Assembly: GCF_023898315.1 (NCBI RefSeq)
Contig: NC_064614.1
Location: 376,277,348 to 376,341,347 of the forward strand
Origin: Schistocerca nitens
Taxonomy: Eukaryota; Arthropoda; Insecta; Orthoptera; Acrididae
Length of the DNA stretch: 64,000 nucleotides
Reading direction: 5' to 3'
Shown: positions 1 to 12,640 of the stretch, in pieces
Layout: each line of letters starts with the position of its first letter
How positions within the stretch are numbered: the stretch's first letter is position 1
Notes under the pieces: model-generated
Seen by the model: the letters and a program-made list of their open reading frames with translations, nothing else
Databases searched by the model: none
Told to the model about the DNA's origin: nothing
Position numbers and translations under genes: made by a program

Positions 1-32
1 TGTGAAATAAGCGCAGACATCAGCGTGGGACG

Positions 33-234
33 CCGGCCGAAGTGGCCGTGCGGTTAAAGGCGCTGCAGTCTGGAACCGCAAGACGGCTACGGTCGCAGGT
101 TCGAATCCTGCCTCGGGCATGGATGTTTGTGATGTCCTTAGGTTAGTTAGGTTTAACTAGTTCTAAGTTCTAGGGGACTAATGACCTCAGCAGTTGAGTC
201 CCATAGTGCTCAGAGCCATTTGAACCATTTGAAC
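33..234 (+). mobile_element. tRNA-derived SINE (family 1), complete
   Basis: A tRNA-headed SINE of about 200 bp. An A-box-like motif (tggccgtgcgg) near 43 and a B box (ggttcgaatcc) near 99 form the Pol III promoter. The body ends in the family's 3' tail, with the motif tcagagccatttgaacc. It is flanked by a perfect 15-bp TSD, catcagcgtgggacg, at 18-32 and 235-249. Six more copies or fragments of this family occur in the window. Confidence 0.93.
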
Positions 235-249
235 CATCAGCGTGGGACG

Positions 250-760
250 TACGACGTAGGTTTCCGTTAGGACTGTGGGATGAAATTTGACGTTAATGGG
301 CTGTAGCAGCAGGCGACCGAAGCGAGTGTCTTTGCTAACAGCACGACATCGCCTGCAGCGTCTCTCCTGGGCTCGTGAACAAAGCGGTTCGAGCCCAGGC
401 CACTGGATAAACGCGGGCCGCTCAGATCAGTTCCAGTGTCAAGTTGGTAAGAGCTGATGGTAGGGTTCGAGTGTGCCCCAGCATCACGAAGTCATGGACC
501 CAAGTTGTCAACAAGCCTCTGTGCAAGCTGGTGATTGCTCCATAATGACGTGGTCTGTGTTTATATGGAATCCTCTGGGTCCTCTGCTCCAACTGAATCG
601 ATCAATAACCGGAAATGATTAAGTTCGCCCACTTGGAGAGCATCTGCAGCCGATCATGAACTACATGTTGCGAAAAAACGAATGAATTTTTATGGATGAC
701 AGTGCGCCATGTCACCGTGTCACAGTTGTTCGTGATCGGTTATAAGAACGTTGGGCGCCA
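250..760 (+). pseudogene. Tc1-like transposase remnant
   Basis: Conceptual translation in shifting frames gives a Tc1-like DDE transposase without an open frame. A block near 320-375 reads like the inter-domain region (..ADDRSECL..). A block near 470-620 matches the Tc1 segment containing MDPSCQQ-like and GGGSxMVWG-like motifs. The stretch at 690-720 encodes a MDDSAPCH-type motif, which holds the second catalytic aspartate. Similarity fades before the C-terminal DE motif. No terminal inverted repeats are visible, so this is a decayed internal fragment. The SINE at 33-234 lies directly upstream. The Tc1 assignment rests on motif order rather than an alignment. Confidence 0.7.
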
Positions 761-999
761 TTCAATTTATTTGACTGCCCGATTGCAGTTAATGTCGGAA
801 TATTATTTCGTCGCAAAATCTATTTGACTAGTTTCGTGAAACTCGACACAATTAGGGGCACTTCTAGGTAGAGCTGCTGTGATAAGGGAATACGACATGC
901 TCTGCTTTGTCACAACCTCATCAATGCTTTGCAAAAGGGAATTTACATATATTTAGTGGATTCTAAAACCTAGTGCTCTCATATGTTGTGATCACGCAC

Positions 1000-2660
1000 A
1001 GCAGCACACTCCCTCAATTTCTCAACTCTTTACATTTCTGTCAAAATGCCGCACATGAAAAGTGATATGTATCTTGCAATGTATGGAAAGAACTAGTATT
1101 AGGAGAACTGAACCAACAGTTAAGTGCCACTGGTCTTTTTACATATTACGCCTGAATCGTTCTGATGCTGCATTCTGCTCCCCACCGAACCGACTTTTTT
1201 CAGAATTAAAATAAACGATATGGAGTTATTAAAAATTCAGGAGGTCCATATTTCATATAACCCTTGATTTCTATCAGCGACTCTACAAGTTCTGTCTGCT
1301 ATGCTCTCAGTGATTTTATAGAACAGTATCATTCCAGCTGAAAGCAATAATGTTTGAAATATTGACTGCCGTTGTACACGGATACTGCTGTCGCTTCAGA
1401 CAAGGGTAAAGATATATTTCACTCGTGCACACGATGCTGTTATTTTATTGAATGTGATACTGAATTAAACAGTAATTGAAGGGGCCGACAACGGTGCCCG
1501 GTCATATTGTGTCAAAGAGAGGAATACGCTTTCCATATCATGTACATTGAAATGTATGACATTCTAAAACGGTCCGCATACAATGATTATTTGGAGCCCA
1601 AAATTTTACACAGTCAAACTTAATTTTTACTGGAGCTTCAGCTGCCAAAAGACCGTAAAATTCCGCACTTCTGTAAATCTAGGAGTACGAATCTGTATAA
1701 AAGCTCATGCTGCACAGCCATTAACGTGAGAAATTATATTTTTAATGTTTAATATTTTGGCTACATTTATGTTTTAAGAAATGAGATTATCTCTACTGAC
1801 GATGAATTAATGAATACCAAAAGTAATTTAGAATGCTACGATGTCACATACAAATGTGCTTATTATTTGACGTACTCCGCCTTTAAGCCAATGAACTTCG
1901 TTCTATGTTTTTTTCTGATTTATATCTTTGGCGAGCAGTGCTGCAAATCGGTAGAGTACTCATCTACGGCTGCCATTACCTGTCGTTGGTTTCATTTTCC
2001 TCAGATGAGAAAGTGCCAAAGCTTGTGATTAGTTTGAGTAGTGTAGCAACCGTCTTTTTATATATACAGTTTCTTCGTTGATAAAGCATCTCTTTTGTGA
2101 TATAGGACAGATATTTTTTTCGTGCAGATGGTCAAGAAATGGTGTTTCCTCTGGAGGTCTTTCGCAGTCACGTACTACTGTTTATTAGCCTTGCTCCTGA
2201 TGACGCTCGTGTCTTGCAATCGTAATGATGCGGCTTGGGGGTAAGAGGATTATCTTCTCGCGCATTATTTGACAATTATTGGTCCACCATGGGTAAGATG
2301 CAGAAAATAATAGTCTCTGTTGTACTCGAGAAACACTGGCAACAATTTGGTGGCAGATGAAATGGACACGACCCTTGTTAATGCAGAGACCCGGCTTGCA
2401 CCAACTCCTTTGATTATTTCGCCACCTTAGAGGTGAAGTTGTAGAGACTCCTCTAATAGACAAAAACTTTTAGATGTTAAAAATTTCTTTTTTTAATGCT
2501 AAAATTAAGGCAGGATGCAACTCCTCTATATCTAAGAATAACTGTGGGCTTAGATGTAAAGGGGCAGGGAAATACAAACAAACCTTAGCAACCTAGAACT
2601 TGACTATACAGTCAACTAAAAGAAACATCAATAACGAAAAAAAAAATCAGTCTTTCGAAA
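1000..2660. other. No recognisable feature
   Basis: AT-rich sequence with short random open frames only. I see no transposase, reverse transcriptase, SINE head or tandem repeat. Confidence 0.6.
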
Positions 2661-2664
2661 TCAC

Positions 2665-3757
2665 GCATCGACACACATGCGCTATCTGACCAGAAATATC
2701 CGGGCAGCCCTATGTAACGCAGAACTAGATGAAATAAGAGACGGACCCGTCAGTATAAAAAGAGACAGGGTGTACTATTTTGTCAGTAGAGAAGTGGAAA
2801 CAGGAGAATGGACCGATCTGGAGAGCAAAGGGACATCGAGCGTGGACTAGTCATTGGATGTCACCCTAGTAACAAATCTGTCAGAGACATTTCAGTCCTT
2901 CTGAAGCGGCGCAAGTCTACTATTGGTGATGCGACTGTGATGTGGAAAAGCGAAGGAAAAACCAAAGATAAACCAAGACCAGACAGACCTCATGCACAGG
3001 TGGACAGGGGCAGTCGAGCATTGTGTAGGTTGGTTGTTAAAAATCTGATGATAGTGGAACAGCTCCACATAAGACACACGTTCCAGTATTCACTGGTAAG
3101 AGGCGCTTGAAGTGGTGTAAAGGGAGACGCCACTGGGCAGTGGATGATTGCAAACGTGTGATTTGGAGTGATGACTCGCGCTATATTGTCTGACAATCTG
3201 AGGAAAGTGTTTGGATTAGACGAATTCCTGCAGAACGTTATTTTCCACCATGTGTAGTGCCAAAGCAAAGTACGGAGGAGCAGGTGTTACGGTGTGGGTT
3301 GTTTTTGGTGGTTAGGGTGTGGTCCGCTTATTAGATTTCAGAAGCTAAATGTTTAAGAATATGAACACATTTTACAACGTGGTGTACTGGTGTACTGCTT
3401 AGAGCGGAGGAACAGTAAGTAGACGATGATCGTATCAGCGTGACAGTGCAGCTTGTTATAATGTAGCTTGTGTGAGGCAATGATCTGTGGACAAAAACAT
3501 TCCCGAAATTTACTGGCCTGGCCAATGTGCCGACAGCTACAGGATGGAGCACTACTAAATGAGTTACGTCGACTTCACTCCAGACCCCAGCTTACAACAT
3601 CTTCTCTCGTTTCGGCTCGGTGAGGAATAATGGGCTGTTATTCCTCCACAGTCATTCAAATATGTCATTAAAAGTTTTCCGAGCAGAGTTGAAGCCAATA
3701 GAAAGGCGGAGGGTAGACAAGTCTCATATTAATGCCCACTAATAGTTGTCCACATAG
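2665..3757 (+). pseudogene. Tc1-like element with broken transposase
   Basis: An open stretch at 2808-3110 encodes the N-terminal paired-type helix-turn-helix region of a Tc1-like transposase (ERGLVIGCHPSNKSVRDIS, followed by a GKTKDKPRPDRPH linker). After a frameshift near 3108 the catalytic domain continues. IWSDDSRY near 3160-3185 contains the first aspartate. A RDSAACYN-type motif near 3445-3470 holds the second. A degraded WPGQ-like motif near 3510 stands where the third belongs, and the final helix (AVIPPQSFKYVIKSF) lies near 3638-3675. Several in-frame stops are present. Upstream, 2665-2800 resembles the 5' untranslated part of this family. The right terminus is not clearly preserved. 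It is certainly nonfunctional. Confidence 0.8.
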
Positions 3758-3841
3758 ATGATGGGTACCTTTCAGTGCCCTCTTGACAATCCTGATCGCC
3801 GTAATATAGGTGGATCCTCTTTAGCTAGCAGACCACCCGAT

Positions 3842-4007
3842 CTAAGGCGCTGTATGCATGGACTGTGCGGCTGATCCCGAAAGAGGTTCGAATCCTCCCT
3901 CGGTCATGGGTGTGTTTGTCCTCAGGATAATTTAGGATAAGTAGTGTGTAAGCTTAGGGACTGATGACCTTAGCAGTTAAGTCCGATAAGATTTCACATA
4001 CATTTTT
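3842..4007 (+). mobile_element. tRNA-derived SINE (family 2), 5'-truncated
   Basis: B box ggttcgaatcc near 3884, followed by a body different from family 1 (..gtgtgtaagcttagggac..) and the tail atttcacatacattttt. A perfect 11-bp TSD, gaccacccgat, lies at 3831-3841 and 4008-4018. The first part of the tRNA head is missing, so the copy is 5'-truncated at a real insertion junction. Confidence 0.9.
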
Positions 4008-4018
4008 GACCACCCGAT

Positions 4019-4670
4019 GGTCGCAAAGCTGCTGCTCAAGACTGTCTCACTCTGCAAAGGCCCTCATGAAAACATCCACTGAGTAAGAAGGCTTCCTACT
4101 ACAGCTTTCAACGAGTCCCAAACGTGCTCTATCATTTCATATCTAGATACCGCCCGTGTCTTTCCATGTAGTTAATTTCTGACGCCAGATGAAAGTATTC
4201 AGGTAACAAGTGCGATGATCTCGCGTATTGTCGTCTTGGTCCCCGAAATGCTGACTGTGTCGTTAAATAAGAGGCTGGAAGAGCCTGCCCTGATGTGTGC
4301 AATCCCTTGAATTACCCTCGATAGTGTTGAGAAGCGTCCGACGTCTGGAAATGATACTGGCCCATACTCACTCAACGACCTTCCTGATGATCTCGTACAA
4401 ATACATTCCGTAGCAGCAGCACCACCGTTTAGGATAGGGAACATGAGTTTTGTGCAATATTCTGAGCACAAGTTACAGCCAAGTGTGGGCCGGATAGTAG
4501 TAAGTTACCCATACCAACAGTTGTGAAGTAGAATAGAGGCCATAGGGCCGTCAAATTGCTGAAAGAGTATACGTAGCGGTTTTGCATGTCGCAAATCACA
4601 GGCAGAAGGGGCCCACTGGCCAACCTAGTATATGGTGAGTATGTGAAACGAAGCAGCAAAACAAGGTGCA
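4019..4670. other. No recognisable feature
   Basis: Mixed-composition DNA with short spurious frames on the minus strand. No motif I recognise. Confidence 0.5.
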
Positions 4671-4672
4671 CA

Positions 4673-5089
4673 GCCATATATAAATAGATGGGGGTTTCTA
4701 ACGTGATTCATTCAAGTGTGGCAGCTCTCCGGGATAGCGGGGCGTGTCACACCACCAGCATCAGCAGATAGGGTGCCAGCGTTCCAGTCCATGGCGCGTC
4801 GCTGGTTTGTTCCTCTGAGGCCGACTTAGGATCCGTAGCCAGCCAGCGGTGGGCCACTCCACTGCCGACATTCTGACGACGCCACTACTCCGCTGGCATA
4901 CAAGGCCAACACACAGTGCAGCCATTGCGCACCAAGCTGTTTCGGAGACAGTGAAGTGGAGTCCTCAGCATTGCAGGACATGGCGACGCAGACCGAGGGG
5001 AACATGGCACTGTAGATGGAAACAATAAATCACTTGGAAAGCTCTGATCAGTCTTAATACGGTGCATTCTACCTCTTCCCACTACATTT
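4673..5089 (+). mobile_element. LTR-like block (possible LTR plus start of internal region)
   Basis: A TATA-box-like stretch (atatataaatagatggggg) at 4675-4693 is followed by a GC-rich block and then AATAAA near 5021. Just downstream, tttggtcatcctgata near 5089 resembles the junction between an LTR and its primer-binding region in several arthropod LTR elements. Left boundary, TSD and second LTR are not found, so this may be a fragment or a coincidence. Confidence 0.35.
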
Positions 5090-5109
5090 GGTCATCCTGA
5101 TACATTCGG

Positions 5110-6349
5110 TGGCAGAAGTTGCCACTACAATTCATAGGTGTCTGTCTGCCACCACACTCTTCTGTGATCATAATCAGATGTTGTTCCTGCATTTGTAGGT
5201 GTGGGGAACCAGATGCCACTGATCCAGATTCTAATCTAGATGTCTAGTGTGTCCCTACTTCGCTCATTGTGGTGCTGGTTAGTTTGCACTGCTGTCCGTA
5301 ATAGACACTCAAATGTTAATTCGATAGCAGAGAGATGATTGCGTAATGACTACATTGATACATTTCTCTCAGTTACCTTCAAAAAGGCAGCAAGCATTTC
5401 TTTCTCCCACAAGTACTGACAACTTGCATTTGATAGGTACAAAATATCATCTAGTGTTGTTGACCATGTGTGACCTCTGCGACGCATTTCTTCGAAGCTT
5501 TATGTCTCACAATATCGGTGGGATGTTCAGATGACTCCGCCGCTGTGTGTGCCAACTCGGTGGGCATCTCGTCGTATTGACAGTAATGTGATAATGTGCA
5601 CGCACTGTGTACGTTTGAAATGATACTTCAAGGCATAAACCGTTCACACAAGACGCCGGGTTTACTTCGTGCGATCTTCTCAACTGCACGGCAATGCGTC
5701 TTTACTGTCGCCTCCATTACAAGGGTGGCTGCACGCAGGGTTACGCTGTGATTAAGAAAGCACTTACGGTGCGGGAAAAAAACATCTGTTGTAGTCACGC
5801 GGTTGGTTCAATTTTTTTCCCGTAGCTTAGTAACTATTTTACTTTAAAATTGGTTTCTGCATTTGCTCTTTGGCAGTATTCAACTAGTATTCATCTGTAT
5901 GGTATGGATAATTCCCATTACCAGCTCTCCAGGTGCCGGGGTCTCTACCGACAGGAGTACCGAGTGACCCTGATGCGCTGATCTTCTTTCACATCATTAC
6001 AGACAATAACTTCATATGTGATTGCAGTTATTTGATTTCCTTCGTTTTTATCATCTTCAAGAGAAGTACAGCCACGTTCCAGTCCACTCGCCCATTATCT
6101 GACATTAGTAACTTAAAGATCAGGCGTAAAATCTCACCAAGTATGTACACCAATTTCTGAAATTCCATTGATGATAAACTGTGTAGATCCAAGAATTTTA
6201 CGATTCGCTGGGTTTGACTTTATCCCTTTGAATGCAGATCGTATCAGTCGGTTATATACTGTTTCGCAGATGGAGCTGACACTTTACATATGCAGTTGGA
6301 TAACAACTGCAAAAATGTTCCATGAAGTTCCGGGACGACTGCTTTATGT
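5110..6349. other. No recognisable feature
   Basis: Unassigned DNA. The short open frames lack any family motif. Confidence 0.5.
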
Positions 6350-6361
6350 CGGTAACTTGTT

Positions 6362-6558
6362 TGGTTCAAATGGCTCTGAGCGCTATGGGACTTAACAGCT
6401 GAGGTCATCAGTCCCCTAGAACTTAGAACTACTTAAACCTACCTAACCTAAGGACATCATACACATCCATGGCCGAGGCAGGATTCGAACCTGCGACCGT
6501 AGCGGTCGCGCGGTTCCAGACTGAAGTGCCTAGAACCGCTCGACCACACGGGCCGGCC
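6362..6558 (-). mobile_element. tRNA-derived SINE (family 1), complete
   Basis: Reverse orientation. The tail begins at 6362, the B box reads as ggattcgaacc near 6480 on the plus strand, and the head ends at gggccggcc near 6558. The TSD is cggtaacttgtt at 6350-6361 and cggtaatttgtt at 6559-6570, with one mismatch. Confidence 0.93.
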
Positions 6559-6570
6559 CGGTAATTTGTT

Positions 6571-8035
6571 ACCAGGATGTTTTGGCGTTGTCTTTTCATG
6601 TCATCTTCAGGTTTATACATGTGAAAGTTGTAACCTACCCGTTCTCAATTGAGTGTATTGCGTTACAAAAAATTTAAATTTAGCGCGTAAGAAACGACTA
6701 AGCACAAGAAGTACAATTACTTCTTTCTACTTTATTCGACAGTCTTGTAGCAATTAAGTCTTTATGTTGTTTTAGAAATTAAGGCCTACATTTTGATGTC
6801 CAACGATATACGACGTTTATTTTCAGCAATATTATAACGTATCTACCACTGACAACTCTAACGTCCAAACGAGTGTGCTTAAACCAGATCTGAAGAGAAC
6901 TATGATACATTTCCTCTCCATCATGGCGTAATAGAATTACAGAGACGTAAACTGAGTGTTTGGCCAATGTCAGCCTATCATATGAATGATTTACATTATA
7001 AATGTTTGAATGACAATTACGAATACTCGCATTTGTGATAGTTAACTTTTCTGAACATTAGAACTTTGTAATATCATAAAAATATGAAAATTATTGTATA
7101 GTAGGTCTTGATGTGACAGAAACACCTACACGAGTCTTATTTATACTAACATTATTTCAAAAAGGAATCTAAATGATGAAATTTAACGCCATGTCATGTA
7201 AATGATAAAATTAATCATTCTTTAAAGCAATGCGACAACGAATGTACACTAAAGCTCACTCAGTTGTTGTATTTAAATGTCCGCTAGTTAATGCATAACG
7301 TATTTGTAATTCGATTTTCAGATCTGTCTCGCTGCCTTCTGTGCGCCGCTCTGAGCGCCCTCCTGAGTAAAAAGTCACCTTTTCGATGTCAGATTCATCT
7401 TCTTCGTTCGGTAAAATCACAAAAAGACGCTGCCTACACAGAGTACAGTTTCCCAGAGGCAGTATTACTTGGGGTGTGCAACTGGAAACGGCAGTCTAGA
7501 TTAATCAGTATCTCGCACTGTCGTATCTTGAGTGATTACTTGATGATCGGGTACTAATATTCATTCCGTTCCAACCCATCGAATGACTAGCAGAAATACA
7601 TTGTTCGAGAAGAATATACCACTATTGCTCCGAAACTGATTGTGGTTTTCCACTCATACGATTTACCGCTCTTGAATGGAAACATAAGAACATTTGTACT
7701 GAGTCGTGTTATACCGATCCCAGAAGCACTCAGAATTTTGCTAGAGAATGAAAGACCACTTTAAGCAGATGTTTTCTCAGTTTCTTCCTATTTCCGTGGA
7801 AACATTCGCAACAAGTGTCTGGAAAATTGTTTAATAGTAGAAGAATTTTATTTATAAAATGCCTCGGCAAAATAACAGTATTCAAACGCCGTGTGGACTG
7901 GAGAATAAAGTTTAAAAACAATGGAGGAACAAATTCATCATCTGTTGGTTGATCAGTGCCTCCTAACATAAATAGGCCTACTGCTACACCAAAAGAAACT
8001 GAAGATAATAGTATGTGACAGACTGGGAATTTGAG
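6571..8035. other. No recognisable feature
   Basis: AT-rich sequence without recognisable coding or repeat motifs. Confidence 0.55.
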
Positions 8036-8037
8036 TC

Positions 8038-8165
8038 GGACGATGAGCGCGCTCGGACTGCGGAAGCGGTTAAGGCAATCGCTCGCCTAAAGCGGCAAAT
8101 CGGGTTCTGTTACCTGTCCGGCACCAATTTTCATTCTAGTCATTGAAGTCATTTCATTGCCCAGT
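8038..8165 (+). mobile_element. Diverged tRNA-derived SINE (third head type)
   Basis: The segment gcgcgctcggactgcgg ... ggcggcaaatcgggttc has the layout of a tRNA head. Its degenerate B box gggttctgttacc is near 8102. It is followed by ccggcaccaattttcatt, a 3' body type I recognise from orthopteran SINEs. No TSD was found. Old copy. Confidence 0.6.
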
Positions 8166-8199
8166 TGCGGCCGATGTCAGAATTTATTTCATTTCATCG

Positions 8200-9956
8200 T
8201 GTCCTTACATTGCGCATAAATTATTTCAAGCTGCAGCTAAGCGAAAAGTGGGTGTATTCTCTACACTCTCTTAAAGGCTAAAGAGTATTGTACAAACCTT
8301 TTAAAGGAATTTACGAGCTGGCTCTGAACGTCGTTTACCGTAACCTCTGCGCGGTGTTTGATAATGGTACCAAGTGAAATTGTTCTTCCTTCAGTGAACG
8401 TAAATATTCAGCTGCAACTGCCGAGTATTCTTTTATTAAATCACCATCCGTGAAAGGGCGCAAGGACGTTCCTAAAAGTAGTGCATTTCTGTAGCTCATC
8501 TTGATTATCCCTCCTTTTATTCCTCCTCCTCAGAAAAATTCCCTTTAAGTCTTAAAATCTCTTGTACATGCTCCGGTCCTTCCTATTTTCCATTTTTGTA
8601 TTCTTTGATGCGGTAAGAGGTGTAGTGTCTTTGTACATTGAACTTGTGTAAAAAAAGAAAATAAGATTCTTCGTCTTGCGGATTGAAACTGATGATGCCA
8701 CCCAAGCCAACTCGTTATCTCGTCATTGCTACAATTAGGCGACACCACTGTCAGAACTGACCCTCCGCTATTTCACAATTGGCGCTTCTCCCTTGTTATC
8801 GCGACCACAGTGTGCGCACGCATTTCCGTCATACACCACCACGTCACAATTGCTCTGCTCGCATGACAGAGTGTGGGCAGACACGAGTGCTCACGCTCAA
8901 AACCAACACGTTGTTAAGCCCTGGTCTAAGCTCATTACGGAGAATACTTGTTTAGTAGCAGTAGCAGAAAACAAAATTAAACGTGAGAAGCAGCTTGCAA
9001 ACCTAAGAACCTAGGTGGTGGTGTACAATTTTCATCTGTGGAAAGACCAGTAGACATTCACTGTCAGTGGCGCAGGGCGGCTTTGCTTTCTTTGTGCAAA
9101 TATTTCGGTGAAACGCGAGCTCCACGAACTGTGTCCGAGACTTGTGGTTGGGCGACGAGTGTGCTAGAGATTAGCACATCTAAGGGCAGAACGCTAAATA
9201 TTTCACGCACTCGGATGTCCCGCTGCTATTACTTCCATCGGAAGTGATTCTGGCTGCGCGTGTGTGCACAGTCTGCAAATTGGAGTGCCGAGGTATTACA
9301 AAGCTTTGACATGCAAATGCGCCGTTATAGCTGTGCTCACACGCGGGCGCACAGCATAAGTACGTCCCAGAAACGCGTTGTTTTGGGTAAATACCTGCTC
9401 CGTCGCTGGGCTCTACACTGTCTTTCGGGGGCACGTGACGTACGTGGCTTTTATCTTGCTGAATCACAGTAGGCACCTTTTGTAGAGCTAATTGTTTTAT
9501 TTCATTTTATTTTCTTAGTGTTTTCCCTTTGGATATTAAGTATAAAACAGTCCTCAGCCTCAACCAGTTAAAGAATTTTCCTTATGTTTATTATATGTTA
9601 TGTTCCAAGAGCATCGCAGTTGTAGAAATTGGACCATAGAGGCCACAATATTTGACAAAATGAGTTATTTCCATAAGAACTTTCTCTGGAACAATGCTAG
9701 CGTGCTTTGGTGAAAGCAGCTGGATCATACCCTGGTAAAGTGGAGAAAACGTGCAACAGTTTCATAACCCCATGGAGTCCCGTTCTGTGATTTCCAGAGG
9801 AAAACGTTCTAGACAGTTGTCTCAATTATTTCCTTCCTTCCAATTATTGCATTATGTCGTATTCTACGACTCAGTGTTTGTGCTTTGTTTTAGAGTGTTC
9901 TTGGAGGACTCTGTGAGACAGAAAAAGAAACATTATTTGGCTAAAATGCTCTTCAC
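8200..9956. other. No recognisable feature; CpG-richer stretch at 8780-9450
   Basis: The stretch at about 8780-9450 has more C, G and CpG than its surroundings. Its open frames overlap on both strands without family motifs. I see no promoter, splice structure or repeat that would support a gene. Confidence 0.45.
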
Positions 9957-10073
9957 TATGACTGATACAAATTAGAATTATATTAATACCGTCAGCTGCG
10001 CATGGGCGTAGATGTAGATCAACGGGAACAGGTGAAAATGTGTGCCCCGACCGGGACTCGAACCCGGGATCTC

Positions 10074-12415
10074 TACATCTACATCTACATCCATACTCCG
10101 CAAGCCACCTCACGGTGTGTGGCGGCGGGTACCTTGAGTACCTCTATCCGTTCTCCCTTCTATTCCAGTCTCGTATTGTTCGTGCAGAGAAGGATTGTCG
10201 GTATGCTTCTGTGTGGGCTCTGATCTCTCTGATTTTATCCTCATGGTCTCTTCACGAGATATACGTAGGAGGGAGCAATATTGACTCTTCGGTGAAGGTA
10301 TGTTCTCGAAACTTTAACAAAAGCACGTACCGAGCTACTGAGCGTCTCTCCTGCAGAGTCTTCCACTGGAGTTTATCTATCATCTCCGTAACGCTTTCGC
10401 GATTACTAAATGATCCTGTAACGAAGCGCGCTGCTCTCCGTTGGATCTTCTCTCTCTCTTCTATCAACCCTATCTGGTACGGATCCCACACTGCTGAGCA
10501 GTATTCAAGCAGTGGGCGAACAAGCGTACTGTAACCTATTTCCTTTCTTTTCGGATTGAATTTCCTTAGGATTCTTCCAATGAATCTCAGTCTGGCATCT
10601 GCTTTACCGACGATCAACTTTATATGATCATTCCATTTTAAATCTAATGCGTACTCCCAGATAATTTATGGAATTAACTTCTTCCAGTTGCTGACCTGCT
10701 ATTTTGTGCGATAAGGGATCTATCTTTCTACGTATTCGCAGCACATTACACTTGTCTACATTGAGATTCAATTGCCATTCCCTGCACAATGCGTCAATTC
10801 GCTGCAGATCCTCCTGCATTTCAGTACAATTGTCCACTGTTACAACCTCTCGATACACCACAGCATCATCTGCAAAAAGCCTCAGTGAACTTCCGATGTC
10901 ATCCACAAGGTCATTTATGTATATTGTGAATAGCAACGGTCCTACGACACTTCCCTGCGGCACACCTGAAATCACTCTTATTTCGGAAGACTTCTCTCCA
11001 TTGAGAATGACATGCTGCGTTCTGTTATCTAGGAACTCTTCAATCCAATCTCACAATTGGTCTGATTGTCCACATGCTCTTACTTTGTTCATTAAACGAC
11101 TGTGGGGAACTGTATGGAACGCCCTGCGGAATTCAAGAAACACGGCATCTACCTGTGAACCCTTGTCTATGGCCCTCTGAGTCTCGTAGACGAATAGCGC
11201 GAGTTGAGTTTCACACGATCGTCTTTTTCTAAACCCATGCTGATTCCTACAGAGTAGATTTCTAGTCTCCAGAAAAGTCATTATACTTGAACATAATACG
11301 TGTTCCAAAATTCTACAACTGATCGACGTTAGAGATATAGATCTATAGTTCTGCACATCTCTTCGACGTCCCTTCTTGAAAACGGTGATGACCTGTGCCA
11401 TTTTCCAATCCTTTGGAACGCTTCGCTCTTCTAGAGACTTACGGTACACCGCTGCAAGAAGGGGTGCAAGTTCCTTCGCGTACTCTGTGTATAATCGAAC
11501 TGGTATCCTATCAAGTCCAGCGGCCTTCCCTCTTTTGAACGATTTTAATTGTTTCTCTATCCCTCTATCGTCTATTTCGATATCTACCATTTTGTCATCT
11601 GCGCGACAATCTAGAGAAGGAACTACACTGCAGTCTTCCTCTTTCGGCCTTTAGTTTTTCATCCTCTGTTTCAGTACCATTTTGGTCACAGAGTGTCTGG
11701 ACATTTTGTTTTGTCCACCTACCGCTTTGACATAAGACCAAAATTTCTTAGGATTTTCTGCCAAGTCAATACATAGAACTTTACTTTCGAATTCATTGAA
11801 CGCCTCTCGCATAGCCCTCCTCACACTACATTTCGCTTCGCGTAATTTTTGTTTGTCTGCAAGGCTTTGGCTATGTTTATGTTCGCTGTGAAGTTCCCTT
11901 TGCTTCCACAGCAGTTTTCTAACTCGGTTGTTGTACCACGGTGGCTCTTTCCATCTCTTACGATCTTGCTTGGCACATACTCATATAACGCATATTATAC
12001 GATGGTTTTGAACTTTGTCCACTGATCCTCAACACTATCTGTACTTGAGACAAAAGTTTTGTGTTGAGCCGTCAGGTACTCTGTAATCTGCTTTTTGTCA
12101 CTTTTGCTAAACAGAAAAATCTTCCTACCTTTTTTTAATATTTCTTTTTGCGGCTGAAGTCATCGTTGCAGTAACCGCTTTATGATCGCTGATTCACTGT
12201 TCTGCGTTAACTGTTTCAAATAGTTCGGGTCTGTTTGTCACCAGAAGGTCTAATATGTTAAACCCCCTCGAGTCGGTTCTCTGTTTAACTGCTCAAGGGG
12301 GTTTTCAGATAAAGCACTTAAAAAAATTTCACTGGATTCTTTGTCCCTGCCACCCGTTATGAACGTTTGAGTCTCCCAGTCTGTATCCGGCAAATTAAAA
12401 TCTCCACCCAGAACT
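10074..12415 (-). mobile_element. Jockey/CR1-like LINE, 5'-truncated
   Basis: A non-LTR retrotransposon of about 2.34 kb. It starts inside the endonuclease region and ends at the plus-strand left border in copies of TGTAGA (read on the minus strand), the 3' end seen in the other LINEs of this type here. The TSD is ATCTC on the plus strand, at 10069-10073 and 12416-12420. The host is the SINE at 9970-12627. Clade assignment is by motif only. Confidence 0.88.
10252..12415 (-). pseudogene. LINE endonuclease/reverse transcriptase, frameshifted
   Basis: Reading from 12415 downwards, the first motif is the apurinic-type endonuclease signature GGDFNLPDTDW near 12395. A disrupted region (11590-12250) follows. 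The reverse transcriptase lies at 11051-11590, with GKAAGLDRIP, ISLTSISCRILEHV and QHGFRKRRSCETQL. It continues at 10628-10975 with SGVPQGSVVGPLLF and the catalytic FADDAVVY. A C-terminal segment at 10252-10617 includes LVRPLLEYCSAVWDP and RRAARFVTGSF. At least three frame breaks separate these blocks. The family's EN-RT protein nicks target DNA and copies its RNA at the nick. This copy can no longer do so. Confidence 0.88.
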
Positions 12416-12640
12416 ATCTCCTGCTTACATGGCAGACGCTCTACCCATCTGAGCCACCGAGGGCACAGATGATGTAGCGTGACTGCAGGGACTATGTCGC
12501 GCACGCCTCCCGCGAGACTCACATTCCCACCTTGTATGTCCACACACTACATTCGTAGTGTCCCACCCCAACGCACTCATTACTCGCACATGTCCGAAAG
12601 AACAGACACCATATCCATATAAGTATATATGACTGATACA

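Larger units (their letters stand above)
9970..12627 (-). mobile_element. tRNA-headed SINE split by a LINE
   Basis: A third SINE family on the minus strand, in two pieces. The head half (12416-12627) includes the tRNA-like ccctcggtggctcag near 12464 and extends about 160 bp upstream of it. The tail half (9970-10073) includes the B box gggttcgagtcc and the 3' body. The LINE at 10074-12415 lies between them. The outer 13-bp TSD, tatgactgataca, lies at 9957-9969 and 12628-12640, which shows the two halves are one insertion of about 310 bp. Confidence 0.85.

Noticed and set aside
33..120. tRNA-like sequences (here and at 6480-6555, 12421-12466, 31728-31800, 51550-51620, 58928-59010) as functional tRNA genes
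   Set aside because: Each continues into a SINE body and, in most cases, is bounded by a TSD. Several lack a proper acceptor stem or have degraded boxes.
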